In this document: positions 1 through 10,046 of the stretch, piece by piece
How positions within the stretch are numbered: position 1 is the stretch's first letter
Layout of the letters: each line of letters opens with the position of its first letter
Assembly (NCBI RefSeq): GCF_011764545.1
Contig: NZ_AP022870.1
Coordinates: forward strand, 3,084,001-3,148,000
Length of the DNA: 64,000 nucleotides
Direction: 5' to 3'
DNA from: Phytohabitans flavus
GTDB lineage: Bacteria; Actinomycetota; Actinomycetes; Mycobacteriales; Micromonosporaceae
Program-made: the position numbers and the translations under genes
The notes under the pieces: model-generated
What the model was told of the DNA's origin: nothing
Databases searched by the model: none
The model's input: the letters and a program-made list of their open reading frames with translations, nothing else

Positions 1-1189
1 ACCGCCTCGGCCGGCCCGCCGGCCCCGGTGGCGCGCAGCTCCACGACCCGCACGAAGCCCCGGCGACGCAGCACCGCCGCCGCGTCCGGTGGCCCGTCCG
101 CGGCCCGGGCCAGCTCGCGGGCACGGGCGGCGGCCGCGAGCTGGCCCGGGCCAATGGCATCGGGTCGGTGTCCAGCACGGTGACCCGGCCGACCCCCTGG
201 TGCCGTCCGGGGTCGCGGAGCAACGCCACGTCGCCGGCCGCGACAGGTACCGGATGGTCGAGGGTCAGCCGCGCCATGGCGCCGCCGAGCGGCCGGACCC
301 GCACCGGCACCGCCGCCGATCCGAGGTGCAGCACAAGCGCGGAGGCCGCGCCGGCCAGGTCGCCGTCGACCCGGACGTCGACAAGTGCGCTGGCCGTCCA
401 CCCGGACGGGGTGAGCAGCGCGTCGCCGCGCCGCACCGCGGCCCGGTCCACGCCGCGCAGGTTCACCGCGACCCGGGCGACCGCCGGCACCTGGTCAGCG
501 GGACGGCCGAGCGACTGAAGCCCGCGGATCCGCACCGGCCGGTCGCCGTGCCCCGCGGTGTGCAGGAGGAGCGTGTCACCGGTGCGCAGCACGCCGGCGC
601 CGAGCGTGCCGGTGACGACAGTCCCGCTGCCCCGGATGGCGAACGACCTGTCCACCCAGAGCCGTACCGGCGCGCTGGTGTCCGGCACGGGTAGGCCACC
701 GACCAGGTCCGAGAGCGCGGCGCGCAGCTCGTCGAGTCCCTGGCCGGTCGGCGCGCTCACAGGTACCCCCGCCAACCCGGCCAGCGTGGTCCCGGCCAGC
801 CGGTCCCGTACGGCGCGCAGCACGGGCCCCGGGTCGGCCAGGTCGCTACGGGTGACGGCGAGCACCGCGTACCGCACGCCGAGCGCGTCGAGCGCGGCGA
901 CGTGTTCCGCGGTCTGCGGCATCCAGCCCTCGTCGGCGGCGACCACGAGCAGGGCGGCCGGTACCGGCCCGACGCCGGCCAGCATGTTCGGCACGAACCG
1001 CTCGTGGCCCGGCACGTCCACGAACGCGAGCTGGTCGCCAGCGGGCAGGGTGGTCCACGCGAAGCCGAGGTCGATCGTCATGCCCCGCCGGCGCTCCTCG
1101 GCCCACCGGTCCGGCTCCATCCCGGTCAGGGCCCGGACCAGCGTCGACTTGCCGTGGTCGACGTGTCCGGCGGTGGCGACCACGTACAT
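1..1189 (-). CDS. selB: SelB, selenocysteine-specific elongation factor (partial, apparent frameshift)
   Basis: SelB is the GTPase that delivers Sec-tRNA(Sec) to in-frame UGA codons. Reading leftward from an ATG at 1189, the N-terminus shows the P-loop [10 protein letters not shown], then MTIDLGFAW and DVPGHERFV, followed by beta-barrel sequence typical of domains II and III. The frame breaks at a CCC run at 162-164; adding one C lets the sequence continue as [17 protein letters not shown] to the window edge. The C-terminal winged-helix domains that bind the SECIS hairpin lie outside the window. The ATG shares one base with the selA stop (TGATG), so the two genes are probably translationally coupled. 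Confidence 0.93.
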   Translation of the reverse strand, partial: MYVVATAGHVDHGKSTLVRALTGMEPDRWAEERRRGMTIDLGFAWTTLPAGDQLAFVDVPGHERFVPNMLAGVGPVPAALLVVAADEGWMPQTAEHVAALDALGVRYAVLAVTRSDLADPGPVLRAVRDRLAGTTLAGLAGVPVSAPTGQGLDELRAALSDLVGGLPVPDTSAPVRLWVDRSFAIRGSGTVVTGTLGAGVLRTGDTLLLHTAGHGDRPVRIRGLQSLGRPADQVPAVARVAVNLRGVDRAAVRRGDALLTPSGWTASALVDVRVDGDLAGAASALVLHLGSAAVPVRVRPLGGAMARLTLDHPVPVAAGDVALLRDPGRHQGVGRVTVLDTDPMPLARASSRPPPVPASWPGPRTGHRTRRRCCVAGASCGSWSCAPPGPAGRPRR

Positions 1190-2505
1190 CAGGCGAACCC
1201 GGCGGCAACGACGACCGCGGCGTACAGGGCGTCGTCGTCGGCCGGCCGTACGCAGCGCAGGTCGAGCAGGAGCGCGCCGTGCTCGACGCGTCCGACGACG
1301 GCCGGGGTACCGGTGCGCAGCGCCGCCGCGAGCTGCGGGGGCAACCGGACGGCGACGGACGGCAGGACCACCCCCGGCGCTCCCCCGCCCCCGACCACGC
1401 TGGCGCTTTCCCCGGTCACGGCCGCGACGCCGGCCTCGCGCAGCCGGTCGGCCAGCAGCTCGGCGCGGTCCCGCAACCCGGCGAGGTTGGCGTGCAGGGC
1501 GAGCGCGGTCGGTGTCGGCGGCCCGGTCAGGGTCGCCTCCAGAGCGGCCAGGGTCAGCTTGTCCACCCGCAGCGCGCGGGCCAGCGGATGGCGGCGCAGC
1601 GCCTCGACCGCGTCCCGCCGGCCGAGCAGCAGTCCGGCCTGCGGCCCGCCGAGCAGCTTGTCACCGCTGGCCGTGACGAGGGTCGCGCCGGCGGCGAGGG
1701 TGGTGGCCGCGTCCGGCTCGTCGGGCAGCAGCGGCTCGGGGGCCAGCAGCCCGGAGCCGATGTCCACCACGAGCGGTACACCGAGGCCGGCCAGCGCGCC
1801 GGCCGGTACCGCCGAGGTGAAGCCCTGTACCACGAAGTTCGACGGGTGGACCTTGAGCACGAAGCCCGTCTCCGGCCCCAGCGCCTCGGCGTAGTCGCGC
1901 GGCGTGGTCCGGTTGGTGGTACCGACCTCGCGCAACCGGGCACCTGTCGACCGGATGAGGTCCGGCAGCCGGAAGCCGTCGCCGATCTCGACAAGCTCCC
2001 CCCGGCTGACCACGATCTCGCGGCCGGCGGCTAGCGCGGTCGCGGCGAGCAGCAGTGCGGCGGCACCGTTGTTGACCACATGTACCGCCTCGGCGGCCGG
2101 TACCGCGCCGGCCAGCGCGGCGATCGCACCCCGCCCACGCCCGGCCCGCAGCCCGGTGGCCAGATCGAGCTCCACATCGGTGTGACCGGCGGCGGTACGC
2201 AGCGCGCCGACCGCCGCGGCGGAAAGCGCGGCCCGGCCGAGGTTCGTATGCAGCACCACGCCGGTCGCGTTGATCACCGGCCGCATCGACGCGGCCCCGT
2301 CCGGAAGCGCGGCGACGGCGGCGTCCGGCACCAGATCCGGTGCCAGCTCGCCGCGCCGGGCCTGCTCCTGGGCGGCGACCACCGCCGCCTTCACAGTGGA
2401 GCGGCCCAGCCGCTCGGCGGCGGCGACGAGCCGGGCGTCGGCGAGCACGAGATCGGTACGCGGCACCCTCCGCCGCGCGTCGCCGGCCTCCACCGCGTCA
2501 AGCAC
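1189..2505 (-). CDS. selA: SelA, L-seryl-tRNA(Sec) selenium transferase
   Basis: PLP enzyme that converts Ser-tRNA(Sec) to Sec-tRNA(Sec) using selenophosphate. The 438-residue length suits the bacterial family. Visible landmarks are the N-terminal tRNA-binding region ([12 protein letters not shown]), [14 protein letters not shown], and the PLP lysine motif [12 protein letters not shown]. The start is a GTG about 25 nt downstream of the tRNA(Sec) gene on the same strand, so tRNA, selA and selB probably form one transcript. The stop overlaps the selB start. Confidence 0.96.
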   Translation of the reverse strand: MLDAVEAGDARRRVPRTDLVLADARLVAAAERLGRSTVKAAVVAAQEQARRGELAPDLVPDAAVAALPDGAASMRPVINATGVVLHTNLGRAALSAAAVGALRTAAGHTDVELDLATGLRAGRGRGAIAALAGAVPAAEAVHVVNNGAAALLLAATALAAGREIVVSRGELVEIGDGFRLPDLIRSTGARLREVGTTNRTTPRDYAEALGPETGFVLKVHPSNFVVQGFTSAVPAGALAGLGVPLVVDIGSGLLAPEPLLPDEPDAATTLAAGATLVTASGDKLLGGPQAGLLLGRRDAVEALRRHPLARALRVDKLTLAALEATLTGPPTPTALALHANLAGLRDRAELLADRLREAGVAAVTGESASVVGGGGAPGVVLPSVAVRLPPQLAAALRTGTPAVVGRVEHGALLLDLRCVRPADDDALYAAVVVAAGFA

Positions 2506-2530
2506 GCAGCGTACTCTAACCGCAACTCAG

Positions 2531-2623
2531 CGGAGGCGGACGGGAATCGAACCCGCCTGACCGAGGTCCTCGGCCACTACGGTTTTGAAGACCGCGGGGC
2601 GCACCAGCTACCCGAACGCCTCC
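2531..2623 (-). tRNA. selC: tRNA-Sec (anticodon TCA)
   Basis: On the minus strand the sequence runs from GGAGGCG at 2623 to CGCCTCC plus discriminator G at 2531, giving a closed acceptor stem. It has a TTCGATT T-loop and a long variable arm (GCCGAGGACCTCGGT). The anticodon is TCA (2588-2586) in the loop GGTCTTCAAAACC. Length of about 93 nt, the long extra arm and the UCA anticodon identify tRNA(Sec). It lies between selA and selD. Confidence 0.95.
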
Positions 2624-2655
2624 CAGGCGCCGCGACAAGTCCTACCCTTTTCGGG

Positions 2656-3666
2656 GTGACTGTCGTAACACGTACCCGACTGACCCAGTATGCGCACGGC
2701 GGCGGATGTGCGTGCAAAATTCCGCCTTCTGAGCTGGAAGCCCTGGTCGCGGGCCTGACCACCGGCGGGCCGCTCGGGATCGGCGCGACCGGCACGGTGC
2801 TCGTCGGCCTGGACGACGGCGACGACGCGGCGGTGGTGCTCACCGAGGCGGGGGCCCTCGTCGCGACCACCGACTTCTTCACGCCGGTCGTGGACGACCC
2901 GTACGACTGGGGTCGGATCGCGGCCACCAACGCACTCTCCGATGTGTACGCGATGGGCGGCCGCCCGGTCGTGGCGCTCAACCTGCTGTGCTGGCCCCGG
3001 GATGTGCTCCCCGTCGAGCTCGCGCGGGAGGTGCTGCGCGGCGGCCTCGACGTCGCCGCCTCGGCCGGCTGCCACGTGGCCGGCGGCCACAGTGTGGACG
3101 ATCCAGAGCCCAAGTACGGCATGGCGGTCACCGGTTTGGCCGACCCCGATCGGCTGCTGCGCAACGATGCCGGGCAGGCCGGCGTACCGCTGACGCTCAC
3201 CAAGCCGCTCGGCATCGGCGTGCTCAACAGCCGGCACAAGGGCACCGGGGAGGTGTTCCCGCAGGCGGTCGACGCGATGACGACGCTGAACGCGGAAGCC
3301 TCCCGGGCGGCGCTCGACGCCGGCGCGGTCTGCGCGACCGACGTCACCGGCTTCGGGCTGCTCGGCCACCTCCACAAGCTCGCGAGGGCCAGCGGCGTCA
3401 CCGCCGAGATCGAAGCGGCCGCGGTGCCCTATTTGGAGGGAGCCCGCGAGGCCCTGGCGGACGGGTACGTCAGCGGGGGTACGCGCCGCAACCTCGACTG
3501 GGTACGCCCGCACGCCGACCTCTACGCCATCGACGAGAACGAAGCGTTGCTACTCGCCGACGCGCAGACCTCCGGCGGGCTGCTGGTAGCCGGCGAACTG
3601 CCCGGCCACCCGGTGATCGGCCACCTGCTCCCGGCCCGCCCCGGAATCACGATCGCGGTCCGCTAG
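2656..3666 (+). CDS. selD: SelD, selenide water dikinase (selenophosphate synthase)
   Basis: Makes selenophosphate from selenide and ATP. I place the start at the GTG at 2656, just past the tRNA(Sec) gene, giving 336 residues; the reading frame extends further upstream but runs antisense through tRNA(Sec) and selA. The glycine-rich active-site segment GGGCACKIPPSEL carries the catalytic Cys and Lys, so this SelD uses Cys rather than Sec. DDAAVV, TDFFTPVVDDPYDWGRIAA and GGHSVDDPEPKYG are family landmarks. It faces away from selC-selA-selB, and together these complete the bacterial Sec pathway. Confidence 0.96.
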   Translation: MTVVTRTRLTQYAHGGGCACKIPPSELEALVAGLTTGGPLGIGATGTVLVGLDDGDDAAVVLTEAGALVATTDFFTPVVDDPYDWGRIAATNALSDVYAMGGRPVVALNLLCWPRDVLPVELAREVLRGGLDVAASAGCHVAGGHSVDDPEPKYGMAVTGLADPDRLLRNDAGQAGVPLTLTKPLGIGVLNSRHKGTGEVFPQAVDAMTTLNAEASRAALDAGAVCATDVTGFGLLGHLHKLARASGVTAEIEAAAVPYLEGAREALADGYVSGGTRRNLDWVRPHADLYAIDENEALLLADAQTSGGLLVAGELPGHPVIGHLLPARPGITIAVR

Positions 3667-3740
3667 CGGGGCGATTGACAGACGCCGTTACTTGCCGCAT
3701 CGTCGTCGTCATTGTCGGTGGCGCGGGAGGGGCACACCCT

Positions 3741-5275
3741 ATGGCGGAACGGACGCACCAGTTTGTCATCGTCGGCGCCGGGCCGGCCGGCCTACAAGTC
3801 AGCTATTACCTCCATCGCGCCGGCGCCGACTACGTCACGCTGGAGCGCGAATCCTCCCCCGGCCAGTTCTTCGCCCGGTTTCCCCGGCATCGCAAGCTGA
3901 TCTCGCTCAACAAGGTGCACACGACCAGCACCGACCCGGAGATCAAGCTGCGGTGGGACTGGAACTCGCTGCTCAACGACTCGCCCGACCTCCTGTTTCC
4001 CAAGTTCAGCAGCGACTACTTTCCCTTGGCCGACGACATGGTCCGCTATCTGGCCGAGTTCCAGCGGATCCACGGGCTGGACGTGCGCTACGACACGGAC
4101 GTGCGGCGGATCGAGCGGGTCGACGGTGGTTTCGTGGTGCACACCGCCGACGGCGAGTGGCGCGCCCGGTGCCTTGTCGTGGCGACCGGCTGGGGACTGC
4201 CGTACGTGCCGCCCATCCGGGGCATCGAGCACGCGGTCGGGTACGAGGACATGTCCGTCGAGCCGAAGGACTACGCCGGTCAGCGGGTCCTCATCCTCGG
4301 CAAGGGAAACTCGGCGTTCGAGGCCGCCTCGTCGATGATCGGGCACGCCGCGATGGTGCATCTGGCCAGCCGGAAGCCGCTGCGCCTGGCCTGGAACACA
4401 AAGCACCCCGGCGACGTGCGCGGGCAGTATGGCGCACTGCTGGACAGCTACCAGTTCAAGACGCTGCACTCGGTGCTCGACTGCACGGTCGACGAGATCC
4501 GGCGGGTGGGCGATCTTTTCGAGGTCGACATCACGTACACCCACGCCCAGGGCGAGCGGGCGACGCTCGTGTACGAGTCCGTGTTGCGCTGCACCGGCTT
4601 CCGCATGGACACCTCGATCTTCGACGAGGCGTGCCGGCCGGAGCTCGTCCGCGACGACCGCATCCCGGGCTGCGCCCGAACTGGGAGTCGTCCAATGTGG
4701 ACGACCTGTTCTTCGCCGGTACCATCGCGCAGGCGCGGGACGTGCGGCACGCCTCGTCGCCATTCATCGACGGCTTCCGGTACAACCTGCGCACGTTCAC
4801 CGAGCTGCTGCGCGAGCGGTACGACGGGGTGTCGTTGCCGTACGAGCTCGTGCCGGCCGACGCGGGGGCGCTCACCACGCGGGTGCTCGACCGGGTCAAC
4901 TGGAGCTCCGCGCTGTGGACGCAGTTCGAGTACCTCTGCGACGTCTACGTCCTGGACCCCGCCACCGGGCAGCTCCGCCTCTACAAGGACCTGCCGGAGG
5001 ACTACGCGGTGTCCCGGTTCGCGGCGGAGCCGCACTACTACACGGTGGCGCTGCGCTGGGGCCGCGACGACTACGGCGACGTCTTCGCCATCGAGCGGCA
5101 TCCGACGCCCGACCGGGCGCGGGAGAGCGCCTTCATCCACCCGGTGATCCGGCGGTACAAGGGCGCGGAGCTCGTCGAGGAGCAGCACCTGCTGGAGGAC
5201 CTGCTGGCCGAGTGGCGCCGCCCGGACCGGCATATCGAGCCCTTGCGCGCGCTCTTCGACCGCGACCTGCCGTAA
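3741..5275 (+). CDS. FAD-dependent monooxygenase-like oxidoreductase (apparent frameshift)
   Basis: Class B flavin-monooxygenase-like protein. The N-terminus has an FAD Rossmann motif (VIVGAGPAGLQVSYYL), and a second dinucleotide motif (LILGKGNSAFEAA) near residue 185 probably binds NAD(P)H. The frame fails at 4667-4671 (GGGCTG); restoring GGGCCTG gives GLRPNWESSNVDDLFFAGT and a 511-residue protein ending at 5275. The C-terminal part resembles FOXRED2-like proteins. ATG 3741 follows GGAGGGG. The 3' end is 11 bp from the convergent nitroreductase. Substrate unknown. Confidence 0.82.
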
Positions 5276-5286
5276 CGCATCGCGGC

Positions 5287-5964
5287 TCAGCAGCGCAGCA
5301 TCACCTCCGCCAAGGGCTTGCGCCGCAGGTCCGGGACCCGTGCGTCGTCGGCGGGGTAGCCCACCGGTATCACCAGGTTGGGCCGCTCCTCCGGTGGCCG
5401 CTCGCAGACCTCGTTGAGGAAGCGCATCGGGCTCGGCGTGTGCGTGAGCGTCGCCAGGCCGGCGTGGTGCAACGCGGCGAGCAGCAGACCGACCGCGATG
5501 CCCACCGACTCCTTGACGTAGTACGGCTTGGGGCTGTGCGGGCCCTGGTGCACCTCGAAGACGACGATCACGAGCGGGGCGGTCTCCAGGAACGGCTTGC
5601 GCCAGTCGGTGCCGATCGGTGCGATCGCGTCGAGCCACTCGGCGGTGGCACGGCGGTCGTAGAACTCGCGCTCCTCGGCCTCGGCGGCCTCGCGGAGCCG
5701 GCGTTTGCGCTCCGGGCTGCTGACCACGACGAACCGCCACGGCTGCACGTTGGCGCCGCTCGGCGCCGAGGCGGCCGCCCGGATGGCCGCGTCGATCACC
5801 GCGTCCGGCACCGGGTCGGGCGAGAAGTCGCGCACCGACCGGCGCTGGGCCATCCGCTCGGCGAACAGCTCGGTGGCCTGTACGGCCTCGACGGGCGGCA
5901 TCCGGTCGGAGCGGACCGGGATCGTGGGCAGTGGCGCGACACCGGACACGGGACCCACCTCCAC
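5287..5964 (-). CDS. nitroreductase family protein (iodotyrosine-deiodinase-like)
   Basis: FMN-dependent nitroreductase fold, 225 residues. The family signature QRRSVRDFS is near residue 40 and the FMN/substrate segment APSGANVQPWRFVVV follows. The central YYVKESVGIAVGLLLAALHHAG and the C-terminal NLVIPVGYP match the subgroup containing iodotyrosine deiodinase and BluB-like enzymes. The physiological substrate cannot be read from sequence. It is convergent with the flavin monooxygenase, 11 bp apart. An internal Met (MPPVEAVQ) is a possible alternative start. Confidence 0.85.
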   Translation of the reverse strand: MEVGPVSGVAPLPTIPVRSDRMPPVEAVQATELFAERMAQRRSVRDFSPDPVPDAVIDAAIRAAASAPSGANVQPWRFVVVSSPERKRRLREAAEAEEREFYDRRATAEWLDAIAPIGTDWRKPFLETAPLVIVVFEVHQGPHSPKPYYVKESVGIAVGLLLAALHHAGLATLTHTPSPMRFLNEVCERPPEERPNLVIPVGYPADDARVPDLRRKPLAEVMLRC

Positions 5965-6055
5965 AAAGTGGTTGGGGTCCCATCATCGCCCCGGCCGGTC
6001 CGCCCTTTTTCCTCGTTCGTGCGGATCGACTTACGCGTTCGTGCGCTGTGCCGGG

Positions 6056-7225
6056 CTACCTCGGCGAGGTGTGCGCGACCAGGTGGTCCACCACGTCGGT
6101 GAGGCGGCCACGCTGCTCAGCGGCCCGGCGCTGCCGGGTCGCGCCGTCGCCGTCGGTGGCCAGCCGGCGCCGCCAGTCGGCGACCAGGTCGAGCTCGCCC
6201 AGGTCGGCCAGGACCGGCTCGGCGAGGCGCAGCAACTCGTCGGCCAGCTCGCCGGCGGGTCGCAGCTGTCCACTGTGTACGTCCACGCCGTGGCCGCCCA
6301 GCCCGTCGCGCGCGGCCCGCCAGTAGGCCAGCCGCATCAGCTCGGCCGCCACCACCGGACCCGGGTCGCCCCCGTCGACCGCCTGTCCGGCGACCACCAC
6401 CAGGGCGCGCACCAGCGCCGCGAGCGCCGCCGACTCCTCTGCCGTGGTCGGCATGTCGGCGACGCGAACCTCCAATGTGGGCTGATGCGCGGAGAGCCGG
6501 ATGTCCCAGAAGATCGTGCCCCGGTCGACGAGCGCGCCGGCGTCGAGCAACGTGCCGACAAACGCGTCGTACTGCTCGGCCGAGGAGAAGTACGGCGGCG
6601 GGCCGGCCACCGGCCAGCGCTGCCAGGTGACCGTGCGCCAGCTCGAATACCCGGTGTCCCGCTCGGCCCAGTACGGCGAGTTGGCGGCCAGCGCGATCAG
6701 CACCGGCAGGTGCGGCCGCAGGTGGTTACTGATCAGCACCGCCCGGTCCCGGTCGGGCATGTTCACGTGTACGTGCACCGCGCAGATGCCCAGCTCGTCG
6801 TGGAGCCCCCGGAACGTGGCCGTGCCGCGGTCCTGGCGGGGCCCCTCCGTGATCGGCGGCGGGATCACCTTGCCGAGCACCGGCGTGCCACTGGCGACCA
6901 CCCGCAGGCCCTGCGCCTCCGCCGCCTCGGCCACCGCCACCCGCCCCTCCACTAGCTGGGCGTACAGGTCGGCGGCGGTGTCGCAGGGCTCCGACCGGGC
7001 CTCCAACTGAAGCTTGGTGATCTCGCCGCACACCCGCGAGCCGAGCCGCCCCTCGGCGCCACGCACCACGGCGGCCGCCGCCGGGACGGCCTCCCGGGTC
7101 GCCGCGTCGACGACGAAGAACTCCTCCTCGACGCCGAAGCGGATCGCTGATCCGGCGCCACCGCCCACACTGGACGGTGATTCGCCGGAGCGGATCGACA
7201 GTTCGGTGCCGCCCTCGATGCGCAT
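6056..7225 (-). CDS. YbdK-type carboxylate-amine ligase (GCS2 family)
   Basis: ATP-dependent carboxylate-amine ligase of the glutamate-cysteine ligase type 2 family, 389 residues. FGVEEEFFVVD, the family's N-terminal signature with the metal-binding glutamates, sits near residue 30. CGEITKLQLEARSEPC, GICAVHVHVNMPDRD and the central WDIRLSAHQPTLEVRVADMP are also characteristic. Members have weak glutamate-cysteine ligase activity, and the natural amine and acid are often unknown. Gene spacing does not suggest an operon with neighbours. Confidence 0.88.
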   Translation of the reverse strand: MRIEGGTELSIRSGESPSSVGGGAGSAIRFGVEEEFFVVDAATREAVPAAAAVVRGAEGRLGSRVCGEITKLQLEARSEPCDTAADLYAQLVEGRVAVAEAAEAQGLRVVASGTPVLGKVIPPPITEGPRQDRGTATFRGLHDELGICAVHVHVNMPDRDRAVLISNHLRPHLPVLIALAANSPYWAERDTGYSSWRTVTWQRWPVAGPPPYFSSAEQYDAFVGTLLDAGALVDRGTIFWDIRLSAHQPTLEVRVADMPTTAEESAALAALVRALVVVAGQAVDGGDPGPVVAAELMRLAYWRAARDGLGGHGVDVHSGQLRPAGELADELLRLAEPVLADLGELDLVADWRRRLATDGDGATRQRRAAEQRGRLTDVVDHLVAHTSPR

Positions 7226-7318
7226 GCGCGCGCCCTCCCGGTAGCCGTACCGGCCGCCGGAGCGCGGCCCACCGCTAGGGTATGCGGCGCCACTGCCGTG
7301 CCGGCTCGCGGCTGCCGG

Positions 7319-8489
7319 CTACCTGCCGGGCCCCGGCACCGGCTCGGCCAGCAGCCGTTCGATCAAGGCGGCGAGCAGGGCGGTACGGTCGGGCATCAGG
7401 CCCACGTCCACGTACTCGCCGCGGGCGTGCGCGCCGCCACCGACCCCGCCGAGCCCGTCCAATGTGGGCACTCCGAGCGCGGCGGTGAAGTTGGCGTCCG
7501 AGGCGCCAGGCGCGGGTACCCCGTCCGGCGGGGTGAGGCCGAGATCCTTCGCCGCGGCCTGGGCCAGCTCCAGCAGCGGAAGCGCGACGTCGGGGCTCAT
7601 CGGGTAGCGGTTGACGCCGCCGTCGACGCTCAGCGTGGCACCCGGCGTCCGCGGCGCCAGCGCCCGGATCGCCGCGTCGACCCGGTCCAGCTCGGCCCGG
7701 GTCCAGGCGCGCACGTCGACGGCGAGGCTCGCGCTCTCGGGACGGTGTTCGTCGTCGTACCGGCGGCGAGCAGGGTCGGTGTCACGGTGGTACCGGCCGG
7801 TGCGCCGGCGCCCGACGCCCCGCCCAGCGCCGCCAGCGCGAGCACCTGGTGGGCAGCCTCCACTGTGGCGTTGACCCCGCGATGCGGCTCCACCCCGGCG
7901 TGGGCGGCGCGGCCATGCGCGGTGAGCCGGTACACCGAGCCGCCTTTGCGGGCCACCTTCAGGTGCCCCTCGGGCGTGCTCGGCTCGCCGACCAGCACCG
8001 CGCCGGAGCGGCGGGCCTGCTCCTCGATGAGCGACCGGGACGTGCCCGAGCCGCTCTCCTCGTCGCAGGTGAGCAGCAGGCCGACCCGCGAGGTGTCGGC
8101 GAGCAGGCCGAGCGCGGCCAGCATCTGCACGATGCCCGCCTTCATGTCGCAGACCCCGGGCCGGTCGCCACCGCGCCGGTCACCTGGAACGGCCACGACT
8201 CGATCGTGTGGGCCGGCCACACCGTGTCGAAGTGCGCGAGCAGCAGTACCGTCTGGTCGGTCGCCGGCCAGAGCAGGTGCGGCAGGCCATCGTGGACGAT
8301 CCGCCGCGGCGGCCGGCCGAGCACCGCCTCGCCCCAGCCGGCGAGCAGTTCGGCGCAGGCGGCCAGGCGCCGGCGGTCACCCGGTGGCGACTCGTACGAG
8401 ACAAGCTCCCGTAACCGTTCGACCATCGCGTCCGCACCGCTCTGAGCGGCCCGCCTCATCGCCAGATGTCGGCTCATATCGCGCCTCAT
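7319..8489 (-). CDS. M20 family metallopeptidase, carboxypeptidase G2-like (two apparent frameshifts)
   Basis: Zinc-dependent aminoacylase/carboxypeptidase. Three frames read in order give one protein: LLLAHFDTVWP (first metal histidine and Asp), GVCDMKAGIVQML (bridging Asp), LLLTCDEESGSGTSR (catalytic Glu), RLTAHGRAAHAG (dimerisation domain) and GASDANFTAALGVPTLDGLG near the C-terminus. Breaks occur at CCCC 8154-8157 and near 7738. One added base at each restores a protein of about 390 residues, normal for the family. The start is uncertain: ATG 8489, or the ATG four codons later preceded by GAGG. Divergent from the AhpD-like gene. Confidence 0.85.
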
Positions 8490-8648
8490 TCACATCACGA
8501 TCGCAGTCCGGGCCGGGGATCGGCGTCCGTGAACGTGCTGTCCACTGTGGACGATGCGCCGAACAAGAGAGCACGTTCGAAGTTGGACGGTGGCCGCGTG
8601 GCGCATAGATTGCGCATGCACGCGCGGACCTACTGGAGAGGGTGACCG

Positions 8649-9206
8649 ATGGCGCACATCGATCTGGGTGTCGACGAGCGCGAGTTTCCCGGCATCACCG
8701 GGCCGATGACGTTCCGGCCGGAGACCGCGAAACCGCTCAACGAGCTGGCCGAGGTGCTGCTGCGCGGGCCGCACACGCTCAGCCCCGGCGAGCGTGAGCT
8801 GATCGCGGCGTACGTGTCCGGCCTGAACGAGTGCCGGTTCTGCTGCGCGTCGCACTCGGCGTTCGCCGCGGCGCAGCTCGACGGCGGGGCGAGCCTTGTC
8901 GACCACGTGCGCGCCGACCCGGACGGTGCGCCGATCTCCGCGAAGCTGAGGGCGCTGCTGCGGATCGCCGAGGCGGTACAGCAGGACGGCCGCAAGGTGA
9001 CCACCGACCTCGTCGACGCCGCCCGTGCCGAGGGCGCCACCGACCTGGAGATCCACGACACGGTGCTGATCGCGGCCGCGTTCTGCATGTACAACCGGTA
9101 CGTGGACGGGCTCGGCACGCTGGCCCCCGACAACGCCGAGCGGTACGAGCAGAGCGCCCGCCGCATCGTCGCGGTCGGCTACGTCAACTCCCTCACCGCC
9201 GCCTGA
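8649..9206 (+). CDS. AhpD-like carboxymuconolactone decarboxylase family protein
   Basis: 185-residue alpha-helical protein of the AhpD/CMD peroxidase-related family. ECRFCCASHSAFA supplies the CxxCxxxH redox signature (Cys62, Cys65, His69) of thiol-dependent peroxide reductases. An extra Cys66 lies beside it. The start is ATG 8649 with GGAGAGGGTG upstream. The last 28 bp overlap the 3' end of the convergent FhuF-like gene. Role in peroxide detoxification is inferred from the motif alone. Confidence 0.87.
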   Translation: MAHIDLGVDEREFPGITGPMTFRPETAKPLNELAEVLLRGPHTLSPGERELIAAYVSGLNECRFCCASHSAFAAAQLDGGASLVDHVRADPDGAPISAKLRALLRIAEAVQQDGRKVTTDLVDAARAEGATDLEIHDTVLIAAAFCMYNRYVDGLGTLAPDNAERYEQSARRIVAVGYVNSLTAA

Positions 9207-9973
9207 CCCCCTCCGCGCGCCGCTGCTCTACCTCCCGGGGTGAGGACGCAGTCGGCGCAGGTGCCGCCGCCCGGGATGCGGTAGTAGAGGCAGCAGCTGC
9301 GGCGGACCAGGAAGCGGCGTGCGCGCGCCGGGTCGGGCTGGACAAGCGTGCCCGTCCCGGCCAGCGGTGGCTGGGCGAAGGCGTGCTCGACGATCGCGCC
9401 AGCCCGCTCGGCGTACGGACGGTCGGCGCCGGCGAGCACGCCCGCGGCTCCCGCCAGCGCGGAGGCGACGTTGCCCCACAGCACCTGCGGCGAGAGCCGG
9501 AAGCGGTCCCGGAAGACCGCGAGCAGGTCGCTGACCGGGCCGGCGACCGCGGAACGCACGAGCGCTTCGGCGACCGTCCGCGCGTCCAGCCCGCCGCACG
9601 GCAGCGCTTGGCCGCCTCGGTACGCGACCGGCAACGGTCCGGACGGCACCGGACGCCACCACAGGTCGTCGCGGCCGGCCAGCGGGAGCACGCCACCGGC
9701 GACCGCGGCCCCCAGCGGCGGCGACACGAGGCGCGAGACGATACCCAGGAACGTGATCGACGCGACCACCCGGACCGGCACGGCGTCCTCGCTGAGCCGG
9801 TATGTGGTCACGAGCGTGGACCGGGCCCCGGCGACCCGGCTGCCGGCGACGTCGCCGTCGAGCAGGTCGGCGAACGGTCGCCAGCCGGTTTCGCCGGCCC
9901 AGGCATCCCAGGCGAAGTACGGCCCGACCGCCCCGGCCGCCGCGAGCGCGGATCCGGCGGTGGCTGACGACAC
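9179..9973 (-). CDS. FhuF-like (2Fe-2S) ferric-siderophore reductase
   Basis: 264 residues ending in RRSCCLYYRIPGGGTCADC. This gives the CC-x10-CxxC cluster-binding motif specific to FhuF-type iron reductases, which release iron from siderophores in the cytoplasm. The N-terminal two thirds are weakly conserved, as usual for the family. No siderophore genes lie nearby, so the cognate siderophore is unknown. The 3' end overlaps the AhpD-like gene by 28 bp on the opposite strand. Confidence 0.85.
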   Translation of the reverse strand: MSSATAGSALAAAGAVGPYFAWDAWAGETGWRPFADLLDGDVAGSRVAGARSTLVTTYRLSEDAVPVRVVASITFLGIVSRLVSPPLGAAVAGGVLPLAGRDDLWWRPVPSGPLPVAYRGGQALPCGGLDARTVAEALVRSAVAGPVSDLLAVFRDRFRLSPQVLWGNVASALAGAAGVLAGADRPYAERAGAIVEHAFAQPPLAGTGTLVQPDPARARRFLVRRSCCLYYRIPGGGTCADCVLTPGGRAAARGGGQAAVRELT

Positions 9974-10004
9974 CGGGCGAGCCTAGCTCGCCATTCATCC
10001 GGTC

Positions 10005-10036
10005 GAGCCGGCCGGCCCGCGCGGGCCGGCCGGCTC
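10005..10036. terminator. 32-bp perfect palindrome, probable terminator hairpin
   Basis: GAGCCGGCCGGCCCGC is followed directly by its exact reverse complement, a perfect 16+16 inverted repeat. It lies between the stop of the minus-strand secreted-protein gene (10047) and the start of the minus-strand FhuF-like gene (9973). That position fits a transcription terminator for the secreted-protein gene. There is no T-tract, which is common in high-GC actinobacteria. Confidence 0.6.
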
Positions 10037-10046
10037 CGGTCAGGGG

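Noticed and set aside
2080..2655. Long N-terminal extension of selD
   Set aside because: It would run antisense through selA and tRNA(Sec); family length supports the GTG at 2656.
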